Of a stretch of 64,000 bases of DNA, positions 1 to 10,994 are shown one piece after another. The translations under genes were made by a program, and so were the position numbers. This DNA is from Corynespora cassiicola (lineage: Eukaryota > Ascomycota > Dothideomycetes > Pleosporales > Corynesporascaceae): NCBI GenBank assembly GCA_022059125.1, contig JAEUWY010000019.1, forward strand, positions 434,001 through 498,000. The letters are read 5' to 3'. Within the stretch, counting starts at the first letter, position 1. Every line of letters begins with the position of its first letter. The notes beneath the pieces were generated by a model, which was not told the DNA's origin, ran no database searches, and saw nothing but the letters and a program-made list of their open reading frames with translations.

Positions 1-1000
1 GACAATGGAACCCGGCATGCATGCATGCTCGCATGCCTGTCTGACCGGATTGGTAGAAGCCATGATGCGCCAACGCGACGGGGGCGAGGGAAGACGAGGA
101 CGAGGACGACGACGACCCAGGGATTGCGGGCGACCAGCGAGCCATTGACCATTCCGAGGATGGCGAATGCTAGCAGCGACGTCAGGGCTCTGGCAGCGGG
201 GTGGTCAATGGGGGCAGGGAGGCAGGTAAGCAGGCAGAGCCAAGTGGCAGCGTCGCAGGCATCCATCGGATGTCGTCAAACTAACCTCAACAGCAAGGCC
301 GAAACGCCCTCGCTGATCCCCGTCGCATCCCAGCACGTTGAGGACGCATCGCCGCTCGCTTGCCTGATCGCTCGCTCGCTTGAAGACATGCGCATCTCGC
401 CACGGCCACACGTGTGTGCGTCGACACGTGAAAGCGGACTGCTATCTCTTGTTCACTTTGCCTGCCCACCTACCTACCTCATCCCACCGTGGCGTGGTGG
501 TCGGTACCCGGGGGTGGACCGCTGTCATGTGTTAGTCGAGGCCCACAGTGTACGAGTGGGCGACGATTGTTGCCATACCGAGGACCTCGATACAAGGCGC
601 CGCATGGCATGGCATCGGCAGCATCTGAAGACGGGGGGGGCGATCGGAACCGGTCAGTGCGCGATGGAGCCGTTGCAGGCTCTGTCGCGTCGCATTGTCG
701 ATGTGTTTTTTTTTATTTTCAGCCGCAAGCTGGCGGGACGGGTGGTGGGTTGTGGAGCTGGCTGAGTCAGCAGGGCAGGCGCGCGCGAACCGTGGGCCGG
801 CTCACGAGTCGCTCCTGCCTAGGGCCCTACGGTGTGTATGCCATGGAAGCGGGAGGAAGAAGCCGGCAGCAGAGTAGCAGCACACCAGCCCAGCATCAGC
901 ACCGGGATGCGCAGACGCACGCTCAGGGGTGGCGGCATGGCGGAATGGCAGCATCGTTCGCCCCAGCGACGAAACAGAAAGGCAGAGAGTTGTGCTTGTG

Positions 1001-2058
1001 GCTTTCACATGCCGCGCGCGGGCCCTGCGCCAGCCAGACAAAACCCGCCCTTTCCATCTCAACATGGACCAGCCGGTTGACACATCCTGCTGCACATGTC
1101 GCCGGTGCTCGCATCGCAGCGACGGCCTCGACGTCCGATCTATCGGGGGCAGGGCGTGCTTGCCCTTTCGCCCTGCATCCCGATAAGGCCTTGGGACTCG
1201 CCCAATGAAGGGCCGACGGGAGGCTCGGTGGAAGGCTGCAAGCCCCTCACCTCTGTTTATTGCTGTATGCTGGTCCCGTCGTATACCTAGCGACTTGCTG
1301 GCAGAGGATGCCGGGGCCTACCGGAGCGCGGCAGGAAAGAACTGACGTTTCTTTGATTGCGGGCCTCGTACGTAAATGCATACCTACCCAGGTAGCTAGC
1401 CCTAGATACGAGCTGGAACTGGCTGGGAGAGGCAGAGGAAGAGGCCATCATCCCCCACCCCAAGGGACGGCACCGCACTATAGGAAGCAAGCATGGCATC
1501 TGCGTCCGCGGCCTTCAGATTGGCGGCGGGCGTTTTCTGTCGAGCAGGCCCGGCAGCCCCCAGCAGCCTAGCAGCCCAGCAGGGCCAGCAGGGCCAGCAG
1601 GGCCAGCACGCCCATGGCTCGCAGCTTGTCAACATGGCACAGGCCGTTTCGTGCAGGCAGGGCGCATAATAATTGGGTCGAGGGATCGAAGCCTTATCGT
1701 CGACGTTTGAATGCTCTGCCTGGCCCACGGTGAGTGGATGGCGCTTGGGGGGGAGCTGGCCTGAGCTCGCCTTTCACATGCCAGAGGGCCTCCAAACGGC
1801 GAAGGGAACTGTGGAATGAATGGCCGCCATCGTCACGGTCAATCAAATCACATCACCCCAACGTCGCGAGCCTCTGGCCTGAGCTGTCTGTGTGCAAGGT
1901 GCGGCCCAGATTATAACCCGGAGCACCCCCCTCCTCTGCCTCTCCTCCATCCTCTGCTCGCCATTTCTCGCGGTTTAGCTCTGCTGTCCAGTCTTGGGTC
2001 CTGCATCATCATCATCGCTTGCCAGGTGCGTTATCGATAAGGCCCGCTTTCACATGCC
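1001..2058 (+). promoter_or_regulatory. Three copies of the 12-mer CTTTCACATGCC
   Basis: The identical 12-mer occurs on the plus strand at 1002-1013, 1771-1782 and 2047-2058, each containing the E-box-like core CACATG. Two copies are also preceded by G. All lie upstream of the CAP20-type gene starting at 2463. Seen directly; a regulatory role is inference. Confidence 0.4.
1911..1916 (+). promoter_or_regulatory. TATA-like element
   Basis: Sequence ttataa followed by a CT-rich stretch, about 550 bp before the ATG of the lipid-droplet gene. The distance suits a gene with a long 5' leader. Core promoter assignment is inference. Confidence 0.35.
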
Positions 2059-2462
2059 ATTCACCCATCACCCATCCACGCCCTAACCCCCCCAGCTCAA
2101 CTAACCAGAAAACCCCAGCCCGCAGCGTCCGTTTTCAGCAGCCGATAGCCACCCATTCGTCATTTCCGCGCCTGCATTGCCTAGACGAGAGTCAGTCAGA
2201 GTCGGAGGAGGCAAGCAAGCTGGGAAAGAAAAAAAAAACGTGTGACAAGGTGAGTACCCAAGGTATAATAATACTGTTGAGGGCCCGCTGCAGCGTACCT
2301 GCGCCATCCACCCACCACAGCACACCACTCTGTCCCTCTCAACACACCCATTCCCACCCTCCCTCCTACGCCCCGTTCCTGATCTACCACACCATCAGCC
2401 TCATCAGCGCCATCAGCAAAGCATCTCACTCACTCACATCTCCCGAAAAAGGATCTCTCTCG

Positions 2463-3170
2463 ATGCCGCACGCTGAAAACGACTCTGCCTATACCAACGG
2501 CGACATGAGCAACGCTCCCCTCACCAACGGCGAGAAGCCGCATTCCAAGGTGCTTTCGGTGAGCATTCCCCTTCTCTCTCCTCTTATTCCCCCTCCCATC
2601 CCATCCGAGCAGCGAACAATGTGAAACATTGCGTCACCATGCACCCCACGCCACACCACCACTAACCCCCCATCCCAGCACCTCCAAACCTACCCCGTGG
2701 TCCACGATTCGCTCGAATTCTACAAATCCCACCCCTACGGCGCAAAGTCGCTCTCCCTCTTCAACAACACATACCAGCGCTTCGTCGCGCCCCTGCACCC
2801 CTACCTGCAGACCCCTTACTCGTACCTGCACCCCTACCTCTCGCGCGCCGACGAGCTGGGCGACAACGGCCTCTCCAAGGTGGACACCAAGTTCCCCATC
2901 GTCAAGGAGGATACGAGCAAGCTGCGCGACGCCGTGGCCGCCTATGCGGGGCTTCCGCTCCGGCTCGCGGGGCAGGGGCGCGAGTATGTGTTGGGAACGT
3001 GGAGGGAGGAGTATGGGAAGACGGGAGGGGAGGAGGGGGTGGTCAAGAGTGCCAAGGCGTTGATTAGCACGGAGCTCAAGATTGGGCATGATGGGTTTAA
3101 CCTTGTGGTGGAGTATTTGGGCAAGGGGAAGAAGGAGGCGAGTAAGAAGGCCGAGGAGGTGAGGCAGTAG
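2463..3170 (+). CDS. cap20: CAP20/perilipin-like lipid-droplet protein
   Basis: Two exons, 2463-2558 and 2679-3170, join in phase 0 across a 120-bp intron (GTGAGC...CAG) to give 195 aa. The protein matches the fungal CAP20/MPL1 family from about residue 33: TYPVVHDSLEFYK, then PYGAKSLSLFNNTYQRF, a proline/tyrosine-rich stretch (HPYLQTPYSYLHPYLS) and LGDNGLSKVDTKFPIVKEDT. In Colletotrichum and Metarhizium these perilipin-like proteins coat lipid droplets and support appressorium turgor. The C-terminus is Lys-rich (KGKKEASKKAEE). The first exon (32 aa) is a polar, poorly conserved head; this ATG is the only in-frame one near the exon. The gene ends about 1 kb before the convergent RPL27. Family is confident; a role in infection is inferred and would depend on the species' lifestyle. 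Confidence 0.88.
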
Positions 3171-4184
3171 ATGAGTACTTGCTACCTGACTCTGTACTCC
3201 CCTCTCCTCCCTCTAACCTCCTTCCATCCGAACATGTCTTTGGCCCCGATCCGATTCGATTCGCCTCGACGGACTCCATCTCCTTTGTCTCCAGCTTCTC
3301 CTTTTTTTTTCCTTTTAATTATTTCTGCATGATTAGATACCTTTTCGGTCTCTGGGCGTGGATGGCATGGATTGGGCCTGTAGCTCCGAGTACTCATACA
3401 CAACACTTACTTCCCTCCATCCAAATGCGCTTCCTTGTTCTGAATATTTCTCTCCAACTACTTTTTTGTTTCCTGGGGTGGATTGCTACGAGGGGTGAAT
3501 GGGGTGAATGGGGGGGATATGAGTGGGCGATGGGTGGATACTTACCTACCCACCTGCCTAGGTACTTCGTCACCGTCGTGGGTGTACTACCCTTTCAGCG
3601 GCCACTCTACCCCATCCACCCAAACAGACCCGCAGTACAGCAAGTTCTAGGGATAGATTGGGAAATGCGACAATGCTGCTATGATCAACTTTGGGCAGGG
3701 ATGGCGGTGCTGCTGCTGTTGCTGCTGATACGAGAGCCTGTACATTAGTGATATTGTTTCCGTAGTCAGTTTACAATGGTCAGATATTCTTAGTAGATGG
3801 CCATCTCGCCGTGTCACCCGCCATTCCCCCGCGTCATCACGCCTCCACTCACAGCATGTACGCAAGCAGGTCCAGGTACATGAAGGGAATGGTAAAAAAA
3901 AAAATGGGTAGTCGTCGTCGTGCATGTGCATCGTGTGAGACATTTCATTGTTTCTTCGTGGTAATTCTCGACCCCGGACAGCAGGACATGAAGGCCTAAA
4001 ATTCTTTTGATGCTTTGATTATCAAGCCGCAGTACATGCCCACATGGAAAAAGAGGGCGCATGCAATTCCCGCCGTCATCCCATGATATCCACCACCGGC
4101 ATGCCATGCTCATGCGGGGGTCGTTTTTCCACGCGTGTCAAAACCATGCCCGTCTACGCCCAGCCGTGACCGAAAGGAAAGCGC
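3171..4184. other. Intergenic region between two convergent genes
   Basis: Holds the 3' ends of the lipid-droplet gene (+) and RPL27 (-). A T-rich stretch at about 3300-3330 and several short ORFs on both strands were seen; none has coding character. A CAG/CTG-rich run at about 3705-3728 is a short microsatellite. Confidence 0.6.
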
Positions 4185-4987
4185 TTAGAATTTCAGGGGA
4201 GTGAAGAACCACCCTGCACACACTGGTTAGCCGCGTTGCACAAAAACCATGTCTAGGAGGCATGGTGCTCATCGTACTGTTCTTTCCAGACTGGTAGCGC
4301 TCCTCAAAGACCTTCTTGACGGTCTTCTTGGCGTCCTCCCTCTGCGAAACCTCCTTGAATGTGTCGGCCGAAAGAACGCCCTTGAGGTTCTCGAGCTCAA
4401 GGGTGTAGCGGGTGGGCATGAGGTGAGTGTCTGCCCCAATCATCAGTATACCAAGAACTCAATTTTCCAACACTCTCTGCTCTCTCCACTCTCTCGATTC
4501 CAGACGACGTACAGTTGACCTGCTTGACAAAAGGCTTGACCTTGCTCTTCTTGGCCACCTTGGATTTCGACATGCGGCGGGTGACTTGTGACGGGTAGCG
4601 CTCGATGCCGGCGACGAGGGCGTGGGGGAAGGGGTGCGACTTGGTGCCGTTGTCGAGGGGCGAAATGATCACGCACTTCTTGCCGGCATAGCGGCCCCTG
4701 GTGATGATCTGGCGGGCTGTGAGTGAGTGCGGCGGGGCCAATTCGAGCGGGCTTTCAACGTACGACAACGCGTCCGACCTTGAGGCTGTGGGAGAAACGT
4801 TAGCAAATTTTCGAGCGCAATTCGGGTCATGTGTGTGCGGACGGGCGAGCGAGCGCAGCGAGGGCAATGTGCGGGCAGCTGTATAGCATGCAGTTTTTGG
4901 CGGGCCGGCCGCCGTCGCAGTGTCCGCTCGCAGGGCCCGTACGCAATAGGAGGGGCAATCGGGGTCCGGGGCGACTCACAACTTCAT
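4185..4987 (-). CDS. RPL27: 60S ribosomal protein L27 (eL27)
   Basis: Five exons on the minus strand: 4980-4987, 4764-4785, 4513-4708, 4278-4430 and 4185-4213. All four introns are GT-AG and every junction keeps frame; the product is 135 aa, the normal eL27 size. The spliced N-terminus reads [20 protein letters not shown], the family signature (KOW-like start). Later come [39 protein letters not shown] and the ending [11 protein letters not shown]. eL27 sits in the large ribosomal subunit. The first coding exon is only 8 nt and the second 22 nt, so ORF-based or simple gene finders will miss the start. The 5' end faces SOF1 223 bp away. Identification is very confident; exon edges were set by hand from the conserved sequence. 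Confidence 0.95.
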
Positions 4988-5210
4988 CGTGGCTGTCTCT
5001 CGCGGCGGGAGTGGATAGGGTTGGTCGAGTTGGTCGTAATGGATGAAGTCTGCGAGCGAGCTGGGCGCATTTTCGCGAGGTTTGGTGCGCGCGGCTCGCT
5101 TGTTTTTCCGGCCCGACGAATCCCCGGCCGCCGACCCAGAACAACCCCAACTTCAGAAAAAGTTCCCACGCCAAGCAAAAAGTTCGACAAGTTGGACCTC
5201 GACAAACACC
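4988..5210. promoter_or_regulatory. Shared divergent promoter RPL27/SOF1
   Basis: Only 223 bp separate the two start codons, so both promoters and 5' UTRs must fit in this stretch. One gene encodes a ribosomal protein, the other a pre-rRNA processing factor, so shared control is plausible. No TATA box is obvious. Confidence 0.6.
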
Positions 5211-6701
5211 ATGAAGATCAAGGCCCTCAGCAGGTCGGCCGAGTCCGCCCAGGCTCCCGGATCCAATGTGCAGAAGCTCACACGCAATCTCAACCCCGAA
5301 ATCCATCCCTTTGAGCGCGCCCGCGAATACACCCGCGCGCTGAATGCGACCAAGCTCGAGCGCATGTTTGCGCAGCCCTTCTTGGGGAGCTTTGAACCTG
5401 GCCACGTCGACGGTGTATACTCTCTGGCAAAGGATCCCGAGTCGCTCGAGCATCTTGCCAGCGGCAGTGGCGATGGTATCATCAAGGGTGGGTTCAGATG
5501 TCGAACGCGGGACGGGCATACAGCTAACTGTCGATAGTGTGGGACACGACCGCGAGGGAGCAGCGATGGCAGAGCCAGGCACACGAGAATATTGTCAAGG
5601 GCTTGACTTGGACCAACCGGGACAGGAAGCTGATTACATGCGGTGCCGACCGCACCATCAAGATGTTCTCGCCCTACGAGACTGCCTCTGGAGGCGCGCC
5701 CATTGCCACCTGGCTCGGCGAGCACGCATTCACCTCCGTCTCCCACCACCGGACGCTTCCGTCTTTTGCTGCTGCTAGCAGCGTCGTTTCTGTATATGAT
5801 ACTTCGCGGGCTGCCGGAACACCCGTGCAGACATTGGCCTGGCCCACAGCGATTGACACCATCAACTGCGTCTCGATGAACCAGGTCGAGACGTCTGTTC
5901 TTGCGTCTTGCGCCAGCGACCGCTCCGTCATCTTCTACGATCTGCGTACTGGTTCGCCGCTCCACCGGACAGTCCTCAATTTTGCATCTAACGACATTGC
6001 CTGGAATCCGATGGAGGCTTTCCATTGTGCAGTTGCCAACGAAGACCACAACGTATACGTAAGTACTACCCCCAGGGACGATGTGGAGTTTTCACTGACT
6101 ATCTAGATTTTCGACCTTCGGAACATGAAGCGTGCAGCCCAGGTGCTTAAGGACCACGTCGCCGCCGTCATGAGCGTCGAATTCAGTCCCACTGGAGAAG
6201 AGCTCGTCACTGGTTCCTATGACCGTACAGTGCGCCTGTGGGACCGCCAGCGGGGTCACTCGCGCGACATTTACCACACGAAGCGAATGCAGCGTGTTTT
6301 CTCCGTCTCATGGTCGCAAGATAACAACTGTAAGCTCCAGCAAGCATTTTTCAAACGTCCAAACACTAATGCCCGCAGATGTCTTTTCTGGATCAGACGA
6401 CGGAAACATCCGACTGTGGAGAGCCAAGGCCTCTGCGCGACAGGGTGTCAAGTCTGCGGCCCTACGCCAGAAGCTGCAGTACGACGACGCCCTCAAGGAG
6501 AGGTACAAGCACATGCCCGAGATTCGTCGTATTGCCCGCCACAGGCACATGCCGAAGCAGGTCAAGAAAGCTGGCGAGATCAAAAAGGAAGAGCTCAAGT
6601 CTATCAAGCGACGCGAGGAAAACGAGCGCCGTCATACCAAAAAGGGCCAGACGCGACGCAAGGCCGAGAGGGAAAAGATGGTTTTGGCGAGGGAGCAGTA
6701 A
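5211..6701 (+). CDS. SOF1: Sof1/DCAF13 WD40 protein of the U3 snoRNP (SSU processome)
   Basis: Four exons: 5211-5487, 5538-6058, 6107-6329 and 6379-6701. The introns are about 50 bp and GT-AG, and the spliced protein is 447 aa. Sof1 is an essential nucleolar WD40 protein needed for 18S rRNA maturation in the U3 snoRNP. The N-terminus has the family region with NLNPEIHPFERAREYTRAL and KLERMFAQPFL. WD repeats follow, for example LASGSGDGIIKVWD, LITCGADRTIKMF, ELVTGSYDRTVRLWD and VFSGSDDGNIRLW. The C-terminal Sof1 domain is rich in Lys/Arg (IRRIARHRHMPKQV, then KKEELKSIKRREENERRH), as expected for an RNA-associated nucleolar protein. Start at MKIKALSR. It is divergent to RPL27. Confidence 0.95.
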
Positions 6702-7123
6702 GATGGAATACGGTCATTACTTTATTTGCATGCATAGCGACGGCGTTTGGTCGGCACGGAAAAATTTGAGGCAGTACCACCGCAAAGGAACGATCTATAC
6801 CCTACAACACTCCGTATCGTCCAGGAATTATATATTTCAAACATTACTCGTCTGCTTGGACGGTTTCGATGGGATGTGTGTCTGCACGTGACTGTCGGCG
6901 ATACTCGGGATTAAGGGGGAGTCGGCTAAGCACGTCATACCCCGCGCTTGAACGCATAGGGATGATGGTGTAGTCGTAGGGCGTAAGAGTGTCCATTAGC
7001 GGAGAATTTGTAATCTGGCTCTACTGTATAAAGTCTTGGTCATTTACTCGGCCTCAATTCCCCACTCGAAGTGCTGATCTTAGACATTAGACTTGTAAGT
7101 CTAAGGAAGACCCTCTGTACACC
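6702..7123. other. Intergenic region
   Basis: 3' region of SOF1 and promoter of the hydrolase. A tataaa-like sequence at about 7027-7032 (ctgtataaagtc) sits roughly 95 bp before the hydrolase ATG. Nothing else supported. Confidence 0.5.
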
Positions 7124-8288
7124 ATGACGACTGCAGCTCTCAACACTCAGGATGCAAAACTGGCCAGTCTGGGACTGCAAAAGACGATTGTAAATGCAGA
7201 GAATGTCGTCACCTATAGCAGGGGCCTAGGCGCTGCTTCAGAGGAGAATCCGGTGCTGGTGCTGGTGCATGGATATCCTCAGAGTACATATATGTAAGTC
7301 ATTTTGATGTTGACCTGTGCATTCCCATGTTGCTTCATGTTCATTTCACTTCGATGGCCTTTTGTGATTACCAATCTCGAAGCTGTACACCCATCAAATA
7401 TTGATTTGAATTCAAATTAGCACATGTACCGTTTCCAAAATGGTCGATTAACAAACTAACACCCCCAGGTGGCGCCACCTCATCCCACTTCTCCCCAAAT
7501 CCTCGCCCATCTTCGCCCCCGACCTCCCCGGCTACGGCGGCAGCCAGCGGATCCCCAAAAACGACAAACTTTCCATCGGTACCACCCTCCTCTCCGCGCT
7601 CCGCACCGAACTCCACCGCACCTCGAGCGGCCCACCCCGCCCCAGCATCCCCATCATCCTCATCGGGCACGATCGTGGTGCCCGCATCACCCACCGCCTC
7701 GCCGTGTCCGGCGTTCCCGGGTTCCGCATCCAGGCCGCGTGCCTCATCGACATTGTGCCCACGACCACGCAGTGGGCCGCGTTTGCCGACCCCAAGCAGA
7801 GCATGGGCTACTTCCACTTCCCGCTGCTGGCCAATGTGGAGATTGCGAGGGGCTTGATTGCGGCGTACGGGGGGCCGAGGTGGGTGCGCGAGATGGTTGC
7901 GCGGTGGGCGGGGAGCGGGCTGCGGCGCATCGAGGAGGAGGGCGGGATGGAGGTGTATGCGGGGTTTTTTGAGAGCGCAGACGTGGTCGAAGCTACGTGC
8001 GAGGATTATGCGGCGGGCGCGACGGTGGATGTCGAGGCGCAGCGGCACGATCAGGAGGCGGGCAGGAAGATTGAGGTCCCCGTGCTGTTGGTGTACAGCG
8101 GAGTGAGCATCGGGTCGCGGTTCGATTTTGGGACCGTGTGGAACGATTGGGTTAAAGAGGGTGTCGAGATTACGAAGCATCCGCTGGGGGATGGGGCGGG
8201 GCACTTTGGTGCTGAGGAGGCGCCGGAGGAGACAGCTGCGGCATTGAAGAAGTGGTTCCAAGGGCTGGGACTGAGTTTGGGGGATTGA
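7124..8288 (+). CDS. Alpha/beta-hydrolase (epoxide hydrolase/haloacetate dehalogenase type)
   Basis: Two exons, 7124-7293 and 7469-8288, join in phase 2 across a 175-bp intron to give 329 aa. The fold is clear. The HGYPQS motif (about residue 49) is the oxyanion-hole HGxP, APDLPGYGGS follows beta-4, and LIGHDRGARI is a nucleophile elbow. In that elbow Asp takes the place of Ser (G-H-D-R-G), as in epoxide hydrolases and haloacetate/fluoroacetate dehalogenases. The C-terminal GAGHFGAEEAP supplies the catalytic His. No signal peptide is visible, so it is probably cytosolic. The substrate cannot be told from sequence. The first exon was chosen because it restores HGYPQSTYMWRHLIP across the junction. 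Downstream is a separately promoted secreted glucanase; no cluster is evident. Confidence 0.88.
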
Positions 8289-9537
8289 TGGCAGTCACAG
8301 TTTTCCGATAGGAAGCTTTGATACAGCATAGGCACCAAAATTTTCCTTGGAGGCTATCATCAGCATTGTAGCACTTTTCCTCTCTCCCACTCAGATTCTA
8401 CATGTTTAGATATCTAGTAGACATACATGCCACTGTCACCATCACTCTTCAGTAGTCACAAGCTGTTCAAACGAACTTGCAACCATTATAGAAGAGCAAT
8501 GCTATAAAATAGACTCTTGTCTCTAATTAGTAGCTATACTTACAGACAATCATCTAGTCTTTCTTTTAGCATCCCTTTGCAACACAAGGTCAGCCCATCT
8601 TTCATCTTAAAATGCTTAAAAAAAATCTTTGAAAAGAGCTGTACACAGCGTCAGATTATCAGCTATAATTTTTACTATAAGCTAAGAATGATTGTTGGTC
8701 GTGATGTAATATGAAAGTTGTATTTGACTTTATACAAGCCGACACTGTAACATTCTGTAACTCCTTCAACTATATGGTGTCCATAGGCAAAGTACTGGAG
8801 CTGGTTTTCTGGTCTAATAGCATGCAAAACATGTAACACTCAGAAGCACATCCATCTTCTCGCACCAGTTCTAGAATATTAAAACGAATTAACACAGATA
8901 GAATAGTGTTAAGGTTGAGTAATACTGATAGACTACGACACCTCGTAACGTCATATTATTCTTGGCCTAACCGCGGCTAACTGGCTTGTGAGGCTCCTTG
9001 CAGAGTACGAGGCCGCATTACCTAGGTATGAATGCACAAGGGTCGGCCCGTGGCGATGCTCACCACACCTACCGCATCCGGTTTAGCGTAGACTGAGATC
9101 TACATTCGATACGGCCCACTATTCACCTCCCCGCCAGCCTTTTACCTCTTTCATGTCACTACTCGAAGACCGCCAGACGGTATCACTAGCACTCCAGCCT
9201 CATCGCCTGATTCCATCGCAGCGATCGGTGTTCGGGCCTCGCGTGGCGTCCGGAGATTGAGCAATGGCCGCATTAGGGGCCGATGTTTCACGCTTCGCAC
9301 CACCCAGCGCCTGCAAGCATGAACTACGGACGCCTGTTGCTGGCCGCCTTACGGAAACACTGCTTGGATGCCTTGTGGTGATGGACGGTGCGGATGGGTG
9401 GTGGGAGGATAAAGCAATGCAAGGCTGCGCTTTTGTGGCGTCCCTCATCACCCAATTCCCTTCTCTCGGCCGTATCGTCTTTGCAGCTTGAACCTTCTAT
9501 TCTCTTATTATTCCGTTGATCGGGATTTTGTTACAAA
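8289..9537. other. Intergenic, lower-GC block
   Basis: About 1.2 kb, AT-richer from 8300 to 8950, with no supported gene. ORFs near 8517-8714 and 9264-9491 lack codon bias and motifs. The last 300 bp are presumably the promoter of the GH71 gene. Confidence 0.55.
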
Positions 9538-10994
9538 ATGCATGCCAGTATTGCGTTGATTGGTGTCTTGGCTGGTCTGACATGGTCCTGGCCGACAAAG
9601 CGACAGGATGGCGACAAACCAGTGTAAGCACTATAGACTACGCCCGGGATATCTCACTAATATGACATCTCAGATACGCACATTACATGATTGGCGAGAT
9701 TTTCGACGAACATACCCGTCAGGATATCGAAGATGCCAAGAGCCTGGGCATCGACGCATTCGCCCTCAACTTTAGTAAGACGCTGGACGGACCTGCAGGA
9801 GCATGGTTGACAAATTTTCCAGACAAGTTCGCATACTGGTCGAACGATACCGTCGAGCGGCTATTCAAAAATGCTGACGAGCTGGACTTCGGGCTATTCT
9901 TCTCCTTCGACATGGCCCCCGGGTACTTCACCGACCCAGCCCAATACGCGAGCTACTTCCAGCAGTACGCGGAGAGACCGTCATACCACCGATTCAAGGG
10001 AAAGCCTTTGGTCTCAACGTTTGGCGGAGAAGCCGTCAGCAATGACCAGTGGTCCTCGTTCAAGCAGACGGTTGGCGACGTGCTCGTCGTGCCCGGCTTC
10101 TACGAGGCCACCCCCAGCCCGACCTTCTTCTCCGAACGCACCAGCCTCGACGGTGTCTTCAACTGGAACTCGTGGCCCTTCCCCGAGGACGGCAAGGCTG
10201 CCGTATCCTCCAAGGACGACGAGACGTACATGGCCGCCGCGCGGGCCGCGGACAAGTTCTTCATGCTGGGCGTCTCGCCACTACAGTTCAAGCACATGGA
10301 CGAGGGTAACAACTGGTACCGACGCGGCGAAGATAACCTGGAGCGCCGCATTGAGCAGGCGCTAGAGCTGCAGCCCGACATGATCGAGCTGCAGACGTGG
10401 AACGATGCGGGCGAGAGCCACTACATGGGCAACATTTGGGACGAGCCCATGACCAACTCGCCCATCAAGGACTACGTGAATGGGTACGACCACAAGGCCT
10501 ATTACCAGATCCTGCCTGCATTCATCCAGGCTTTTAAGCGCGGGGATAAGGACGGGAAGGATATGGTGCCTACCAATGATAAGCCGGTGCAGGGCGCGTT
10601 TTGGCATCACACGCTCTTGGTCGATGCCGAATGCAGCGCCGATCCCCTTGGAAAGCCCGGGCATGTGGATAACATGGAAGATGTCGTGAGCGGAATTATT
10701 CTGGTTGCAAAGGGCAAGAACAATCTCGTTGCTGTTGTGAAGAGCGGCGACAAGGAGCTGGGAAAGATTGACCTTGTGGAAGGGTACAACAAGTTCAAGG
10801 TCGAGGGTCTCACGACTGGAAAGGTGCAGGTTGAGACCTGGGATGGAGAGACGATGGTTGGGCGTGGAGAGGGTTCTCTTGAGGTAAGTTTTTCGTACTT
10901 GCTAGCGCTGTTGCTCAGGTATTAACTCGGTCAGGTAACGGATTCGGGAAAATTATGCAACTACAACTTCCAAGTAGTAGCTATTCCATCTTAG
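9538..10994 (+). CDS. Secreted GH71 alpha-1,3-glucanase (mutanase)
   Basis: Three exons: 9538-9623, 9674-10883 and 10935-10994; 451 aa. The N-terminus is a short signal peptide (MHASIALIGVLAGLTW) followed by PTKRQ, a likely Kex2 (KR) processing site. The mature protein begins PVYAHYMIGEIFDEHTRQD, the GH71 start. It continues through SLGIDAFALN, FFSFDMAPG, KPLVSTFGGE, VFNWNSWPFP and ELQTWNDAGESHYMG, the last being a conserved GH71 block. GH71 enzymes cleave alpha-1,3-glucan (cell-wall pseudonigeran) and act in wall remodelling, cell separation or mycoparasitism. The last exon adds the conserved ending CNYNFQVVA; reading through the intron would instead give an implausible hydrophobic tail. No extra carbohydrate-binding module is present. 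Confidence 0.93.

Larger units (their letters stand above)
1..2462. other. Non-coding region upstream of the lipid-droplet gene
   Basis: No supported gene. Open frames exist on both strands but are low-complexity, overlap each other and show no family motif. Near 1570-1605 a 9-bp unit (ccagcaggg-like) is repeated in tandem. A TATA-like ttataa lies at 1911-1916, followed by a pyrimidine-rich stretch (about 1925-2010) of the kind common at fungal transcription starts. The leader from about 2000 to 2462 is probably 5' UTR of the next gene and may contain a UTR intron, with a GTGAGT donor near 2249. Confidence 0.6.
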
